Source: Terriglobia bacterium | Lineage (GTDB): Bacteria; Acidobacteriota; Terriglobia; Bryobacterales; Bryobacteraceae | Length of the DNA stretch: 35,079 nucleotides | Assembly (NCBI GenBank): GCA_020073445.1 | Contig: JAIQFE010000043.1 | Coordinates: forward strand, 1-35,079 | Direction: 5' to 3' | Shown: in pieces, positions 7,247 through 15,002 of the stretch | Layout: every line of letters begins with the position of its first letter | Position numbering within the stretch: position 1 is the stretch's first letter | Program-made: the position numbers and the translations under genes | The notes under the pieces: generated by a model | Databases searched by the model: none | The model's input: the letters and a program-made list of their open reading frames with translations, nothing else | What the model was told of the DNA's origin: nothing

Positions 7247-9379
7247 ATGACCACTACTGAACCCACGACGCTCAAGCTTCGGGTATCCGAGGCCATCGGC
7301 AAGGATGTGGCGCGCGCGCTCGCCCGGATCGGACCGGAAGATCTCGCCAGGCTGGAGGCAGCCGCGGGCGACCTCTTGGAGGTCGAGGGGAAGCGTAAGA
7401 CCGTATGCAAGGCCATGCCGGCCTATAAAGAGATGCGCGGGCAATCCAGGATTCAACTGGATGGACTGGTGCGCGAAAACACCGGCGCAGGGCTGGACGA
7501 ATTCGTACAGGTACGGAAGATCGGCTGCCGTCCCGCCGAGCGGGTGGTGCTTTCGCCGGTCAACATAACTCCCTCCGACCGGGACCTGAACTACATCGGC
7601 AGCCTGCTGGACGGCCTGCCGGTGCTCGAAGGAAACAGGATTCGCGCCACGTTGTTCGGCAGCCGCTGGGCGGACTTCAAGGTGGAGAGCACCACGCCTA
7701 GAGGGCCCGTCCTGATCAATCCAACTACGCAGCTGGTGATCGGGAAGGAGCAGCCACGCGCGGCAGAGGCAGTCGGCGCCATCTCCTACGAGGACATTGG
7801 GGGCCTGAAGCCGCAGCTCCACCGCATTCGCGAGATGATCGAGCTGCCCCTGAGGTATCCGGAAGTCTTCGAGCGGCTGGGGATCGACGCCCCCAAGGGC
7901 GTACTGCTGCACGGGCCGCCCGGATGCGGCAAGACCCTGATCGCACGGGCGATCGCCCACGAGACGGAGGCTAGCTTTTTCTCGGTCAGCGGGCCGGAGG
8001 TCATCCACAAGTTCTACGGCGAGAGCGAAGCGCATCTGCGCAAGATTTTCGACGAAGCCGGGCGCAAGGGACCGAGCATCATATTCCTGGACGAGATCGA
8101 CGCGATTGCTCCCAAGCGGGAGAACGCGGTGGGGGACGTCGAGAAGCGAGTCGTCGCACAACTGCTTGCGCTGATGGACGGCCTGGCGCAGCGCAAGCAG
8201 CTCATCGTAATTGCCGCGACCAATCTGCCCAATGCAATCGATCCGGCTTTGCGCCGGCCGGGCAGGTTCGATCGCGAAATTACGATTCCGATCCCGGATC
8301 GCAACGGACGCGAGGAGATTCTCAACATCCACAGCCGGGGGATGCCTCTCGCCGGGGATGTAAACATGGCGCATCTGGCGGAGATCACCCATGGCTTCGT
8401 GGGCGCCGATCTCGAAGCTCTGTGCCGGGAAGCCGCCATGCTCCGGCTGCGGCACATTCTGCCCGAGGTCGATTTCGCGCTGGTGCAGATCCCTTACGAG
8501 CAATTGGCAAAGCTCGAAGTCGGGATGGACGATTTCCTGGACGCCCTGCACGACGTCGAGCCTTCGGCGACGCGCGAGGTATTCGTCGAAGTGCCCAACG
8601 TCCGCTGGGAGGACGTGGGCGGGCTGGCGTCGACAAAGCAGCGCCTGCTCGAAGCCGTGGAATGGCCCCTTCGATATGGACCGGTGTTCGCCCAGGCGGG
8701 GATTCGTCCGCCCAAGGGCATCCTGCTGGTGGGTCCGCCCGGCTGCGGCAAGACGCTGCTGGCCAAGGCGATCGCGACGGAGAGCCGCGTGAATTTCATC
8801 GCGGTCAAAGGTCCGGCGCTGTTGTCCAAGTATGTCGGTGACTCCGAGAAAGGCGTGCGCGACGTCTTCAGAAAAGCGAAGCAGGCGGCGCCCTGCATCA
8901 TCTTCTTCGATGAGCTCGAATCGCTGGTGCCGGCGCGCGGCGCGGGGTCCTCGGATTCGCATGTCTCGGAACGGGTGTTGAGCCAGTTCCTAGCCGAGAT
9001 GGACGGCATCGAGGAGCTGAAGGGCGTACTGGTCCTGGGAGCGACCAATCGCGTCGACCTGATCGATGCGGCGCTGCTGCGGCCCGGGCGGTTCGACGAC
9101 ATCGTGGAGATCACCGCGCCGGATGAGGAGAGCCGGCGTCAGATCTTCGAAGTGCATCTGCGGAAAAAGCCTTTGGGTCCAGGAATCAGCACGGCGGATC
9201 TGGCGGCGCGCTCGGAAGGCATCAGCGGCGCCGAAGTCGAATGGGTATGCACCAAGGCGGCTTTGCACGCAGTACGCCGCGCGGTCGAAAGCGGGCGGGA
9301 CAAACCCGTCGAGGAAATCAAGGTGCGAGTTGAATCCGGCGACATCGAGACCGCACTGTTGGAGGTCGGGAAGCGCTAA
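7247..9379 (+). CDS. Cdc48/VAT-type double AAA+ ATPase
   Basis: 710 aa, ATG at 7247. The N-terminal substrate domain is of Cdc48_N type (about 10-165, LKLRVSEAIGKDVARALARI, then TLFGSRWADFKV). D1 AAA begins near 178 (SYEDIGGLKPQ): Walker A GPPGCGKT 223-230, Walker B IIFLDE 278-283, and arginine fingers in RRPGRFD near 337. D2 begins near 453 (RWEDVGGLAST): Walker A GPPGCGKT 496-503, Walker B IIFFDE 551-556, fingers in LRPGRFD. Both sites look catalytically intact. The family unfolds or extracts proteins from complexes in the cytosol. It is 18 bp downstream of the Hsp20 gene and directly followed by gvpF/L, so remodelling or disassembly of vesicle proteins is likely but inferred. Such ATPases occur in some bacterial gvp loci but are not part of the minimal set. 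Confidence 0.92.
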   Translation: MTTTEPTTLKLRVSEAIGKDVARALARIGPEDLARLEAAAGDLLEVEGKRKTVCKAMPAYKEMRGQSRIQLDGLVRENTGAGLDEFVQVRKIGCRPAERVVLSPVNITPSDRDLNYIGSLLDGLPVLEGNRIRATLFGSRWADFKVESTTPRGPVLINPTTQLVIGKEQPRAAEAVGAISYEDIGGLKPQLHRIREMIELPLRYPEVFERLGIDAPKGVLLHGPPGCGKTLIARAIAHETEASFFSVSGPEVIHKFYGESEAHLRKIFDEAGRKGPSIIFLDEIDAIAPKRENAVGDVEKRVVAQLLALMDGLAQRKQLIVIAATNLPNAIDPALRRPGRFDREITIPIPDRNGREEILNIHSRGMPLAGDVNMAHLAEITHGFVGADLEALCREAAMLRLRHILPEVDFALVQIPYEQLAKLEVGMDDFLDALHDVEPSATREVFVEVPNVRWEDVGGLASTKQRLLEAVEWPLRYGPVFAQAGIRPPKGILLVGPPGCGKTLLAKAIATESRVNFIAVKGPALLSKYVGDSEKGVRDVFRKAKQAAPCIIFFDELESLVPARGAGSSDSHVSERVLSQFLAEMDGIEELKGVLVLGATNRVDLIDAALLRPGRFDDIVEITAPDEESRRQIFEVHLRKKPLGPGISTADLAARSEGISGAEVEWVCTKAALHAVRRAVESGRDKPVEEIKVRVESGDIETALLEVGKR

Positions 9380-10183
9380 GTGGCGGAGCAGGACATAACA
9401 GAGCGGAATATATCTGAGCGGGCCTACTATCTCTATTGCCTGACGCCGTCCGGCCGTGCGCTCGAGCTCAATGAAGCAGGCGTCTTTGTGTGGGCCTGCG
9501 ATGGTATTTGCGCCGTGCTCAGCGAGTCGAATCGTGAGGAATTCTGCGGCGAGGGTTCGGAAGCACGGCTCGAGGACTTGGCCTGGCTGGCTCCCCGCGT
9601 TTTCCGGCATGAGGCCGTAGTGGAACGCATCATGGGCCAGTCGCCGGTGCTGCCGGCGCGCTTCGCGACCTTGTTTTCCTCGCTCGAAAGCCTGCGAAGT
9701 TTTGTCCTCGAATACCATGACGCAATAACCGGTTTCTTCGCGCAGGTGGGCGACAAGCGGGAATGGGCCGTGAAGGGCCTGCTGGATCGTCCTCTCGTCG
9801 GCCAGAGCGCGCAGCCTCCGAGGCCGCAGCTTGCGGATACTCCCGGCAAGAACTATCTCCAGAAGAAGCGCATGGAAGCGGAAGCCGGGGAGCTTACGAA
9901 CCAGTGGGTGAGGGCGGTGTGTCAAAAGGCCGCGGGCGAACTGGAGCAACAGGCGTCGGCGTTCCGGGAGCGGCAGTTGTGGAACGGAAGCGATTCCAAT
10001 GAGCCGGCTGAGGTGATCCTGAACTGGGCGTTTCTGGTGCCCGGAGACGGGGAGGCGGATTTTCGCCGGCTGGTGACTGAGCTCGATGAACGGCATCGCG
10101 CCGGCGGACTGAGTTTTGCCTTGTCGGGACCCTGGCCACCCTACAGCTTCGCCCCGGCTCTGGGCGGGGAAAAGACGGCATGA
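9380..10183 (+). CDS. gvpL: Gas vesicle protein GvpF/GvpL, copy 1
   Basis: 267 aa from a GTG that immediately follows the stop of the AAA+ gene. Typical GvpF/L features: an opening beta strand AYYLYCLTPSG, the segment LPARFATLFSSLESLRSF (counterpart of the family's PLRFGTVF), the K/EWAVKGLL strand, an alpha-helical region with YLQKKRMEAEAGE, and the family's closing phrase SGPWPPYSFAP. GvpF/L proteins are structural or assembly factors that bind GvpA during nucleation. The assignment to F or L cannot be decided without a tree. The stop overlaps the next start (ATGA), so it is coupled to copy 2. Confidence 0.9.
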   Translation: MAEQDITERNISERAYYLYCLTPSGRALELNEAGVFVWACDGICAVLSESNREEFCGEGSEARLEDLAWLAPRVFRHEAVVERIMGQSPVLPARFATLFSSLESLRSFVLEYHDAITGFFAQVGDKREWAVKGLLDRPLVGQSAQPPRPQLADTPGKNYLQKKRMEAEAGELTNQWVRAVCQKAAGELEQQASAFRERQLWNGSDSNEPAEVILNWAFLVPGDGEADFRRLVTELDERHRAGGLSFALSGPWPPYSFAPALGGEKTA

Positions 10184-10839
10184 AGCGTTTGCTGCATTGT
10201 GTGTTTCGACACGACGGGACCGATAACCCGGAGGTAGTTCACAATCATCGCTTGGCGGTGGCCACGTCGCCTTGGAGAGACAAGGAATCGCCGGACGTGG
10301 GCCGCGTGCTGGCCTACGAAAAAGTGATTGCGATGTTGCATGCGACTCGCACGGTGGTTCCCTTGCGTTTCGGCTGCGTCGTGGAGGACCAAGCCCAGAT
10401 CCTCCGGCTGCTCGACGAGCGCGAGGCGGAGTTCGAACAGCTTCTGGGCCGGCTCGAAGGCCTGGTCGAAATGGGAATGCGAGCGTGGTGGGAAGCTCCT
10501 CCGGAAGAGCCGTTGCCCGCGGATCTCACGGGGGCTCTCACGGGTCCCGGAGCGCGCTACCTGTCTGCGGCCCGAGGGCGCCATGCCGGGCTGACGCCGG
10601 TCGAGGAGTGGTGGGCCGACCGGATCTGCGGCTTACTAGATGGACTCTATGTACAGCAACGAAGAGAAGCCCGCCAGGCATCGGAAGGCCGCCTGCTTTC
10701 GCTACACTTCCTCGTACCGAAAGCCTCGGCTAAGCACTTTCGGGACCGAGTCCGGTGGATCGCGTTTCCCGGAGACATGAAATCCTTGGTCAGCGGCCCG
10801 TGGCCGCCCTACAGCTTTGTCGACCATGCCGGACAGTAA
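10180..10839 (+). CDS. Gas vesicle protein GvpF/GvpL, shortened copy 2
   Basis: 219 aa, start overlapping the previous stop by 4 nt. It keeps VVPLRFGCVVEDQAQILRLL (the PLRFG motif), VEMGMRAWWE (counterpart of the KVEWGVKVY strand) and the ending SGPWPPYSF, so it is a genuine GvpF/L member. It is about 50 residues shorter than copies 1 and 3: the N-terminal domain is compressed and the central helical segment is different. It may act as a heteromeric partner of copy 1. Its end overlaps the histidine kinase start. Confidence 0.85.
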   Translation: MKRLLHCVFRHDGTDNPEVVHNHRLAVATSPWRDKESPDVGRVLAYEKVIAMLHATRTVVPLRFGCVVEDQAQILRLLDEREAEFEQLLGRLEGLVEMGMRAWWEAPPEEPLPADLTGALTGPGARYLSAARGRHAGLTPVEEWWADRICGLLDGLYVQQRREARQASEGRLLSLHFLVPKASAKHFRDRVRWIAFPGDMKSLVSGPWPPYSFVDHAGQ

Positions 10840-12370
10840 ATCCAGTGCCGTTGTGGACGCGGAAGGTCACTTTCGGCATCTGTTCGATGCCAGCCCCTAT
10901 GCGATGTACCGGATGCTGGTCGACAGCATTCCCTCGTCGGTGGTGCTGATCGACGAAGACTTGCAGGTGGTTCTGGCGAACCGTAATTTTCTGGAGAAAG
11001 CGCGGCGGCTAGAGTCGGAAACACTGGGCCGGCAGCTCATTGACGTGTTCCCTCGAGTAATCGTTGACGAGCTGCAACTGCAGAAACAGGTCCAGTTAGC
11101 CTTCGCCAGCCAGCACGCGGTGGAGGGTCAGCGCCTGACGTACCGCGCCCCCGGCGTGCCTCTGCGCACCTACTATTACAGCGTCGTCCCCATGGTTCGG
11201 GGAGTGCAAGCAAGACTCGTAATGCTGCTGCTGGACGATGTGACCGAACAACTGCGGCTGGCCGAGGAGGTTCGGCGAGTAGAGCGCCACTTGGCGAGTG
11301 TGGTGGAGAGCGCCAATGAGATCATGCTCTCGACCGATACCAAGGGCCGGATCCTGACCTGGAACAGGGCGGCCGAACGGCTTTCGGGGTACCGGTTAGA
11401 CGAGATCCAGGGGCATCTTCTCTCCGACTACTGTTCTGCGGATTGCCCGGAATCGATCCAAGCCTTCTTCGCGGTCGAGGCATCGCAAAGCGGTTGCGGC
11501 GCGGCGGAGTGCGATCTTATTACCAAGAGCGGCGCACGGATTCCGGTTTCCTGGGAGTTTTCGCCCATGAAGGACGACCTGGATCGCATCGTGGGGATCG
11601 TGGCGGTGGGCCGCGACCTGACGGAACGGCGCAAGTTCGAGCAGCAGTTGTTGCAGTCCCAGAAGCTCGCCGCGCTGGGCGTCATGGCCGGAGGCATTGC
11701 CCACGAAGTCCGCACGCCCCTGGCCATCTCCTCATCGGCCGCCCAATTCCTGATGGAGAAAGATATCACCGCGGATTTCCGCCAGGAGTGTGCCGAGAAG
11801 GTACACATCGGAATCCAGCGGGCGTCGGTCATCATTGAGAATTTGCTGCGTTTCGCCCATCCTTCGACCAAGCTCGACATGACCGAGATCGATCTGTTGT
11901 CGGTACTTCGCGATGCGATCACGCTGGTGGCCAACCAGGCCCGGATTCAAAAGGTCGAAATCGTCTGCCGGTTCCCCGAAGACCGGGTGGTGATGCGAGG
12001 AATCGCGAGCCTTCTGGAGCACGCTTTCCTCAACCTCTTTCTCAACGCTCTGAGCGCTATGCCGGAAGGGGGCAGCCTGACCATTTCGGTGGAGGCTACT
12101 TCCGCTGCCGTCCGCGTGCGCGTCTCAGACACAGGCTGCGGCATTGCTAGTTCCGATATCGGAAAGATCTTCGATCCGTTCTATACGCGGGCGCCAGTAG
12201 GGAAAGGGACGGGCCTCGGCCTGTCAATCTGTTACTCCGTGATTCAGGAGCACGGAGGCTCCATTGAGGTCGAAAGCGTCCCGGAAAGAGGAAGCACCTT
12301 CACCGTCACACTACGGGACCAAGGAAGAAGTGGTGCCAAACCAGCAGCCCATTTGCCTGATCGTGGATGA
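10826..12370 (+). CDS. PAS-domain sensor histidine kinase
   Basis: 514 aa from the ATG at 10826, which overlaps the gvpF/L stop by 14 nt. There is no transmembrane segment, so it is a cytosolic sensor. PAS 1 spans about 32-140 (IPSSVVLIDEDLQVVLANRNFL). PAS 2 spans about 155-267 (NEIMLSTDTKGRILTWNRAAERLSGY, ending VAVGRDLTERR). The HisKA H-box AGGIAHEVRTPLA contains phospho-acceptor H293. The HATPase domain has the N-box NLFLNALSAM, G1 DTGCGI 435-440, F-box FDPFYT and G2 GTGLGLSI. This is the NtrB-like architecture that partners NtrC-type regulators, so the activator at 5307 is its likely target. The receiver gene just downstream could be a second target or a phosphate sink. Confidence 0.93.
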   Translation: MPDSKSSAVVDAEGHFRHLFDASPYAMYRMLVDSIPSSVVLIDEDLQVVLANRNFLEKARRLESETLGRQLIDVFPRVIVDELQLQKQVQLAFASQHAVEGQRLTYRAPGVPLRTYYYSVVPMVRGVQARLVMLLLDDVTEQLRLAEEVRRVERHLASVVESANEIMLSTDTKGRILTWNRAAERLSGYRLDEIQGHLLSDYCSADCPESIQAFFAVEASQSGCGAAECDLITKSGARIPVSWEFSPMKDDLDRIVGIVAVGRDLTERRKFEQQLLQSQKLAALGVMAGGIAHEVRTPLAISSSAAQFLMEKDITADFRQECAEKVHIGIQRASVIIENLLRFAHPSTKLDMTEIDLLSVLRDAITLVANQARIQKVEIVCRFPEDRVVMRGIASLLEHAFLNLFLNALSAMPEGGSLTISVEATSAAVRVRVSDTGCGIASSDIGKIFDPFYTRAPVGKGTGLGLSICYSVIQEHGGSIEVESVPERGSTFTVTLRDQGRSGAKPAAHLPDRG

Positions 12371-12737
12371 CGAGCCGGACACTTGCTGGGCGCTCGAACA
12401 CGTGCTGCGGAAGCAAGGCCTTCGAACCCGGCGAGCGCTCAGCGCGGAGCACGCTCTGCGGGAGGTTCAACAACGTCCCTATACGCTCACGCTCCTCGAC
12501 GCGAAGCTGCCGGACATGGACGGACTGGAACTGGCTCGCCGGATTCGCGCCATCGATCCAGGCATCCTGATCATCGTGGTGTCGGGCTACTTTTACCAGG
12601 ATGCTCCCTCCATTCAGGAAGCGCAGGCCAGCCAGCTCATTCAGGACTTTGTCGCCAAACCGTTTCAGCACGAAGAGATCACGCGAGCGATTCGAAAAGC
12701 CCTGGCTGCACAAGCCGATGGTCGTGGCGAACCTTAG
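12333..12737 (+). CDS. Single-domain response regulator (CheY-like receiver)
   Basis: 134 aa. The GTG at 12333 is chosen because AAGGAAGAAG (12321-12330) precedes it and because the receiver fold starts at once (ICLIVDDEPD). It overlaps the kinase end by 38 nt. Phosphorylation residues are present: D12/D13, acceptor D56 in TLLDAKLPDMDG, S84 in VVSGYF and K109 in FVAKPFQ. There is no output domain, so it probably acts through protein contact or phosphotransfer within the kinase and NtrC-type circuit. The role in gas-vesicle control is inferred from position only. Confidence 0.88.
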   Translation: MPNQQPICLIVDDEPDTCWALEHVLRKQGLRTRRALSAEHALREVQQRPYTLTLLDAKLPDMDGLELARRIRAIDPGILIIVVSGYFYQDAPSIQEAQASQLIQDFVAKPFQHEEITRAIRKALAAQADGRGEP

Positions 12738-12750
12738 GGAATCCACGCCC

Positions 12751-12764
12751 TGGAATCAGTTCCA
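12751..12764. promoter_or_regulatory. Palindrome TGGAATCAGTTCCA, candidate enhancer (UAS) for gvpA
   Basis: TGGAA and TTCCA arms are separated by TCAG. The centre lies about 106 bp upstream of the -12 element of the sigma-54 candidate at 12850, a normal distance for NtrC-type enhancer sites. The half-site GTTCCA/TGGAAC is the word enriched upstream of the regulator gene. Binding by the activator at 5307 is inferred. Confidence 0.5.
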
Positions 12765-12849
12765 CACTACTACTTCCACAAACCTGGGGAGATCACGCTA
12801 AGCCCTAGCAAATATAGCCGCTCATCCAGAGTCTCTACGTCATTTGCGT

Positions 12850-12865
12850 TGGCCATCCGGATGCA
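12850..12865 (+). promoter_or_regulatory. Sigma-54 (-24/-12) promoter upstream of gvpA
   Basis: TGGCCA-N5-ATGCA matches the consensus TGGCAC-N5-TTGCA, with the invariant GG at 12851-12852 and GC at 12863-12864 at the correct spacing. Transcription would start near 12876, about 50 nt before the gvpA ATG. The locus encodes its own sigma-54 activator, which supports the call. The surrounding stretch 12738-12924 contains no gene. Confidence 0.65.
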
Positions 12866-12924
12866 TAGATAAAGCCGGATCAAGCTTAATACGAGGTCCC
12901 ATTTTTAGGAAAGGAGGTGGCAGT

Positions 12925-13143
12925 ATGGCAAAAGTGCAGAAAGCCACGGACTCATCGAGCTTAGCGGAAGTTGTTGACCGCATTCTCGACAAAGGTATCG
13001 TTGTCGATGCCTGGGTAAAGGTGTCGTTAGTGGGCATCGAGCTGTTGTCGGTGGAAGCCCGAGTGGTAATCGCTTCGGTGGAGACTTATCTCAAGTACGC
13101 CGAGGCCATCGGGTTGACCGCCAGCGCCGCAGCGCCCGCGTAA
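12925..13143 (+). CDS. gvpA: Major gas vesicle wall protein GvpA
   Basis: 72 aa. The start is fixed by the strong Shine-Dalgarno AAAGGAGG six bases upstream; an earlier in-frame ATG at 12844 lies upstream of the predicted transcript. The GvpA fold is complete: [20 protein letters not shown] (helix 1 and first strand), [20 protein letters not shown] (second strand, reverse turn and helix 2) and [14 protein letters not shown]. GvpA polymerises as ribs into the gas-permeable, water-excluding shell. It is the first gene after the sigma-54 promoter and is followed by two GC-rich hairpins, consistent with higher expression than the downstream genes. Confidence 0.97.
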   Translation: MAKVQKATDSSSLAEVVDRILDKGIVVDAWVKVSLVGIELLSVEARVVIASVETYLKYAEAIGLTASAAAPA

Positions 13144-13156
13144 AACCACGCCGGTG

Positions 13157-13195
13157 ACGGCGTCTGCCGCCGTGGGAGGTCCCTGGACGGGCCTC
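13157..13195 (+). promoter_or_regulatory. Two tandem GC-rich hairpins after gvpA
   Basis: Hairpin 1: ACGGCG (13157-13162), loop TCTGC, CGCCGT (13168-13173). Hairpin 2: GAGGTCC (13176-13182), a six-base loop, GGGCCTC (13189-13195), 7 bp with one G-U pair. No U-tract follows, so they look like an mRNA-stabilising or processing barrier behind the abundant gvpA message, not a full terminator. Confidence 0.5.
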
Positions 13196-13251
13196 TCGCG
13201 GCGCGGTTGTGTCGACGGAAGAAGAGGACGGGAAGGGAGAGATCAAAAGTT

Positions 13252-13536
13252 ATGTTGACCGAGGAAATGACGCATCTGTGCGGAGAAATCGTCGCCATGC
13301 GTACACGCCGGGGAGAACTGCTGAAAACCCTGGAGAACGACAGCAAAGAGCGAAGAGAGGCTGTATCGGACTTGTGCCGACAATTCCACAAAGCCCGCGT
13401 GGGGATGGCCAGGAGGATGCATCACGATCGCGTGTCTTTCCTGCGCAACCTCAGGCATGGGGTCAATGTGCAACGGCGGGAGCTGAGATCGGATCTGGCC
13501 GGTGTTCGAAAAGTCTGGGCCGGCAAAGCAGCCTGA
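13252..13536 (+). CDS. Small helical (coiled-coil) protein, paralogue 1, in gvp operon
   Basis: 94 aa from the ATG at 13252, with a GGGAGAGA purine tract upstream. The sequence is almost wholly alpha-helical, basic and heptad-like: EEMTHLCGEIVAMRTRRGEL, later RREAVSDLCRQFHKAR. It ends RRELRSDLAGVRKVWAG. I do not recognise a named family. Residues near the N-terminus (MTHLCGEIVAMR) and C-terminus (RSDLAGVRKVWAG) align with the next protein (MTRLRDEILELR; ANDLAGARRAWCG), so the two genes are tandem duplicates, the second shortened in the middle. Placement right behind gvpA suggests a vesicle-associated role (scaffold or GvpC-like outer binding). No GvpC repeats are visible, so this is inference. 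Confidence 0.75.
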   Translation: MLTEEMTHLCGEIVAMRTRRGELLKTLENDSKERREAVSDLCRQFHKARVGMARRMHHDRVSFLRNLRHGVNVQRRELRSDLAGVRKVWAGKAA

Positions 13537-13569
13537 CAGACACGAGACGCCACCGAACGGAGAAACAGA

Positions 13570-13905
13570 ATGGGAGCGCTGACGGAGAGCATGACCCGCT
13601 TGCGGGACGAGATTCTTGAGCTGCGGCACAACCGCCAAACGTTCCGGGCGGACCTGGAGCGATCGACCAAAGCGGCGCAGTTTCGGGTTTCCGCACTGCG
13701 GAGGGCTATCGCCAACGATCTTGCGGGAGCACGTCGCGCATGGTGCGGCCTTGCTTCCGGCATTAGCCCGGCTACCAGGAGAGCACACGACTTAGTGGTG
13801 CCACCACCCTTGGAACACCATCGCGAAACCCGACTTCCGCCACCGCTGGTCGAGCCGGCTCCCTCTCACGGCAAGTCGCCGTTCAAGAAACACAGGAAAC
13901 ACTAA
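13570..13905 (+). CDS. Small helical protein, paralogue 2, with proline-rich basic tail
   Basis: 111 aa; GGAGAAACAG lies just before the ATG. The N-terminal half (1-60) is helical and related to the preceding protein: SMTRLRDEILELRHNRQ, and NDLAGARRAWCG. The C-terminal half is unrelated, proline-rich and basic (VVPPPLEHHRETRLPPP, ending KSPFKKHRKH), and probably disordered. The stop codon shares one base with the gvpN start (TAATG), so expression is coupled to gvpN. Function unknown; a linker between the vesicle and another partner is a guess from the domain plan. Confidence 0.72.
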   Translation: MGALTESMTRLRDEILELRHNRQTFRADLERSTKAAQFRVSALRRAIANDLAGARRAWCGLASGISPATRRAHDLVVPPPLEHHRETRLPPPLVEPAPSHGKSPFKKHRKH

Positions 13906-15002
13906 TGGCAAATATCGAAGCTATCGAACGGGTGGCGACTACGGTTCGGGTCCAGCCCGACGGCGACCACGTCGAGCCCGAAGCGAGCCCGGAGTTCGTA
14001 GCCACGAAGCACGTGCAGCACTTGACGGAGCGGGCCCTGGCATACCTCGATGTCGGCTACGCCGTGCATTTCGCCGGTCCGGCCGGCACCGGCAAGACGA
14101 CGCTGGCTTTCCACGTCGCGGCGCGGCGCAACCGGCCGGTAACCTTGATCCACGGCGATGACGAGTTCAGCAGCGCGGACTTGATTGGAAGGGATACGGG
14201 GTATCGCAAGTCGAAACTCATCGACAACTATATTCACTCGGTGGTGAAGACCGAAGAAAACATGAACACCGTATGGATGGACAACCGGCTCACCATGGCG
14301 TGCCAGAACGGTTACACCTTGATCTATGACGAGTTCAATCGCTCGCGCCCGGAGGCCAACAATGCCCTGCTCAGCGTGCTGGAGGAGAAAATCCTGAATC
14401 TCCCGAGCTTGCGGCGGTCGGGAGAAGGGTACATCGAAGTGCATCCGGAGTTCCGTGCGATTTTCACGTCCAACCCGGAGGAGTACGCCGGCGTCCACAA
14501 AACGCAGGACGCCTTGATGGACCGGTTGATCACGATCGGCATCGGCAACTTCGATCGCGAGACCGAGATAAGGGTGGCCGTAGCCAAATCGGGCCTCGCA
14601 CGAGAAGACGCGGAAGTCCTGGTGGATGTTGTCCGCGAACTGCGCCGAACCGGGGTGAGCAATCACCGGCCGACCATCCGCGCCTCGATCGCCATGGCTA
14701 AGATCTTGCAGAGCCGTGGAGCCCATGCCCACATGGACGACCCGGTGTTCCAGTGGGTATGCCGCGATATCCTGCACACCGACACGGCCAAAGTCACGTG
14801 CGAGGGCCAGTCGCTGATGCCGCAAAAGGTGCAAGAAGCGGTGGCCAAGGTCTGCGGGAACTTGAGAAAACGAACGAGAGCCCCGCAGCCGTCCGCCAAG
14901 GCACAGCAAGAGCCGGCGAGCGTATCGAACGGGAAAGTATCGAACGAGAAAGTGACGAACGGAAAGGATGGGGCAGCATGGCAGTTTCCAGCCGAGGCCT
15001 GA
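13905..15002 (+). CDS. gvpN: Gas vesicle ATPase GvpN
   Basis: 365 aa. A MoxR-like AAA+ ATPase: Walker A AGPAGTGKTT ending at 66, the family phrase LIHGDDEFSSADLIG, Walker B YTLIYDEFNRSRPEANNALL, sensor region FTSNPEEYAGVHKTQDALMDRL, and the lid helices RPTIRASIAMAKIL. These are the GvpN hallmarks. GvpN hydrolyses ATP during vesicle growth. The C-terminal tail after about residue 320 is low-complexity, with three near-identical units (VSNGK, VSNEK, VTNGK) encoded by a 15-bp tandem repeat at about 14922-14966. The tail overlaps the next gene by 25 nt. Confidence 0.96.
   Translation: MANIEAIERVATTVRVQPDGDHVEPEASPEFVATKHVQHLTERALAYLDVGYAVHFAGPAGTGKTTLAFHVAARRNRPVTLIHGDDEFSSADLIGRDTGYRKSKLIDNYIHSVVKTEENMNTVWMDNRLTMACQNGYTLIYDEFNRSRPEANNALLSVLEEKILNLPSLRRSGEGYIEVHPEFRAIFTSNPEEYAGVHKTQDALMDRLITIGIGNFDRETEIRVAVAKSGLAREDAEVLVDVVRELRRTGVSNHRPTIRASIAMAKILQSRGAHAHMDDPVFQWVCRDILHTDTAKVTCEGQSLMPQKVQEAVAKVCGNLRKRTRAPQPSAKAQQEPASVSNGKVSNEKVTNGKDGAAWQFPAEA

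Noticed and set aside
6467-8962. 831-codon minus-strand open frame
   Set aside because: It is antisense to the regulator, Hsp20 and Cdc48-type genes, whose motifs are unambiguous. Long antisense frames are normal in GC-rich DNA.
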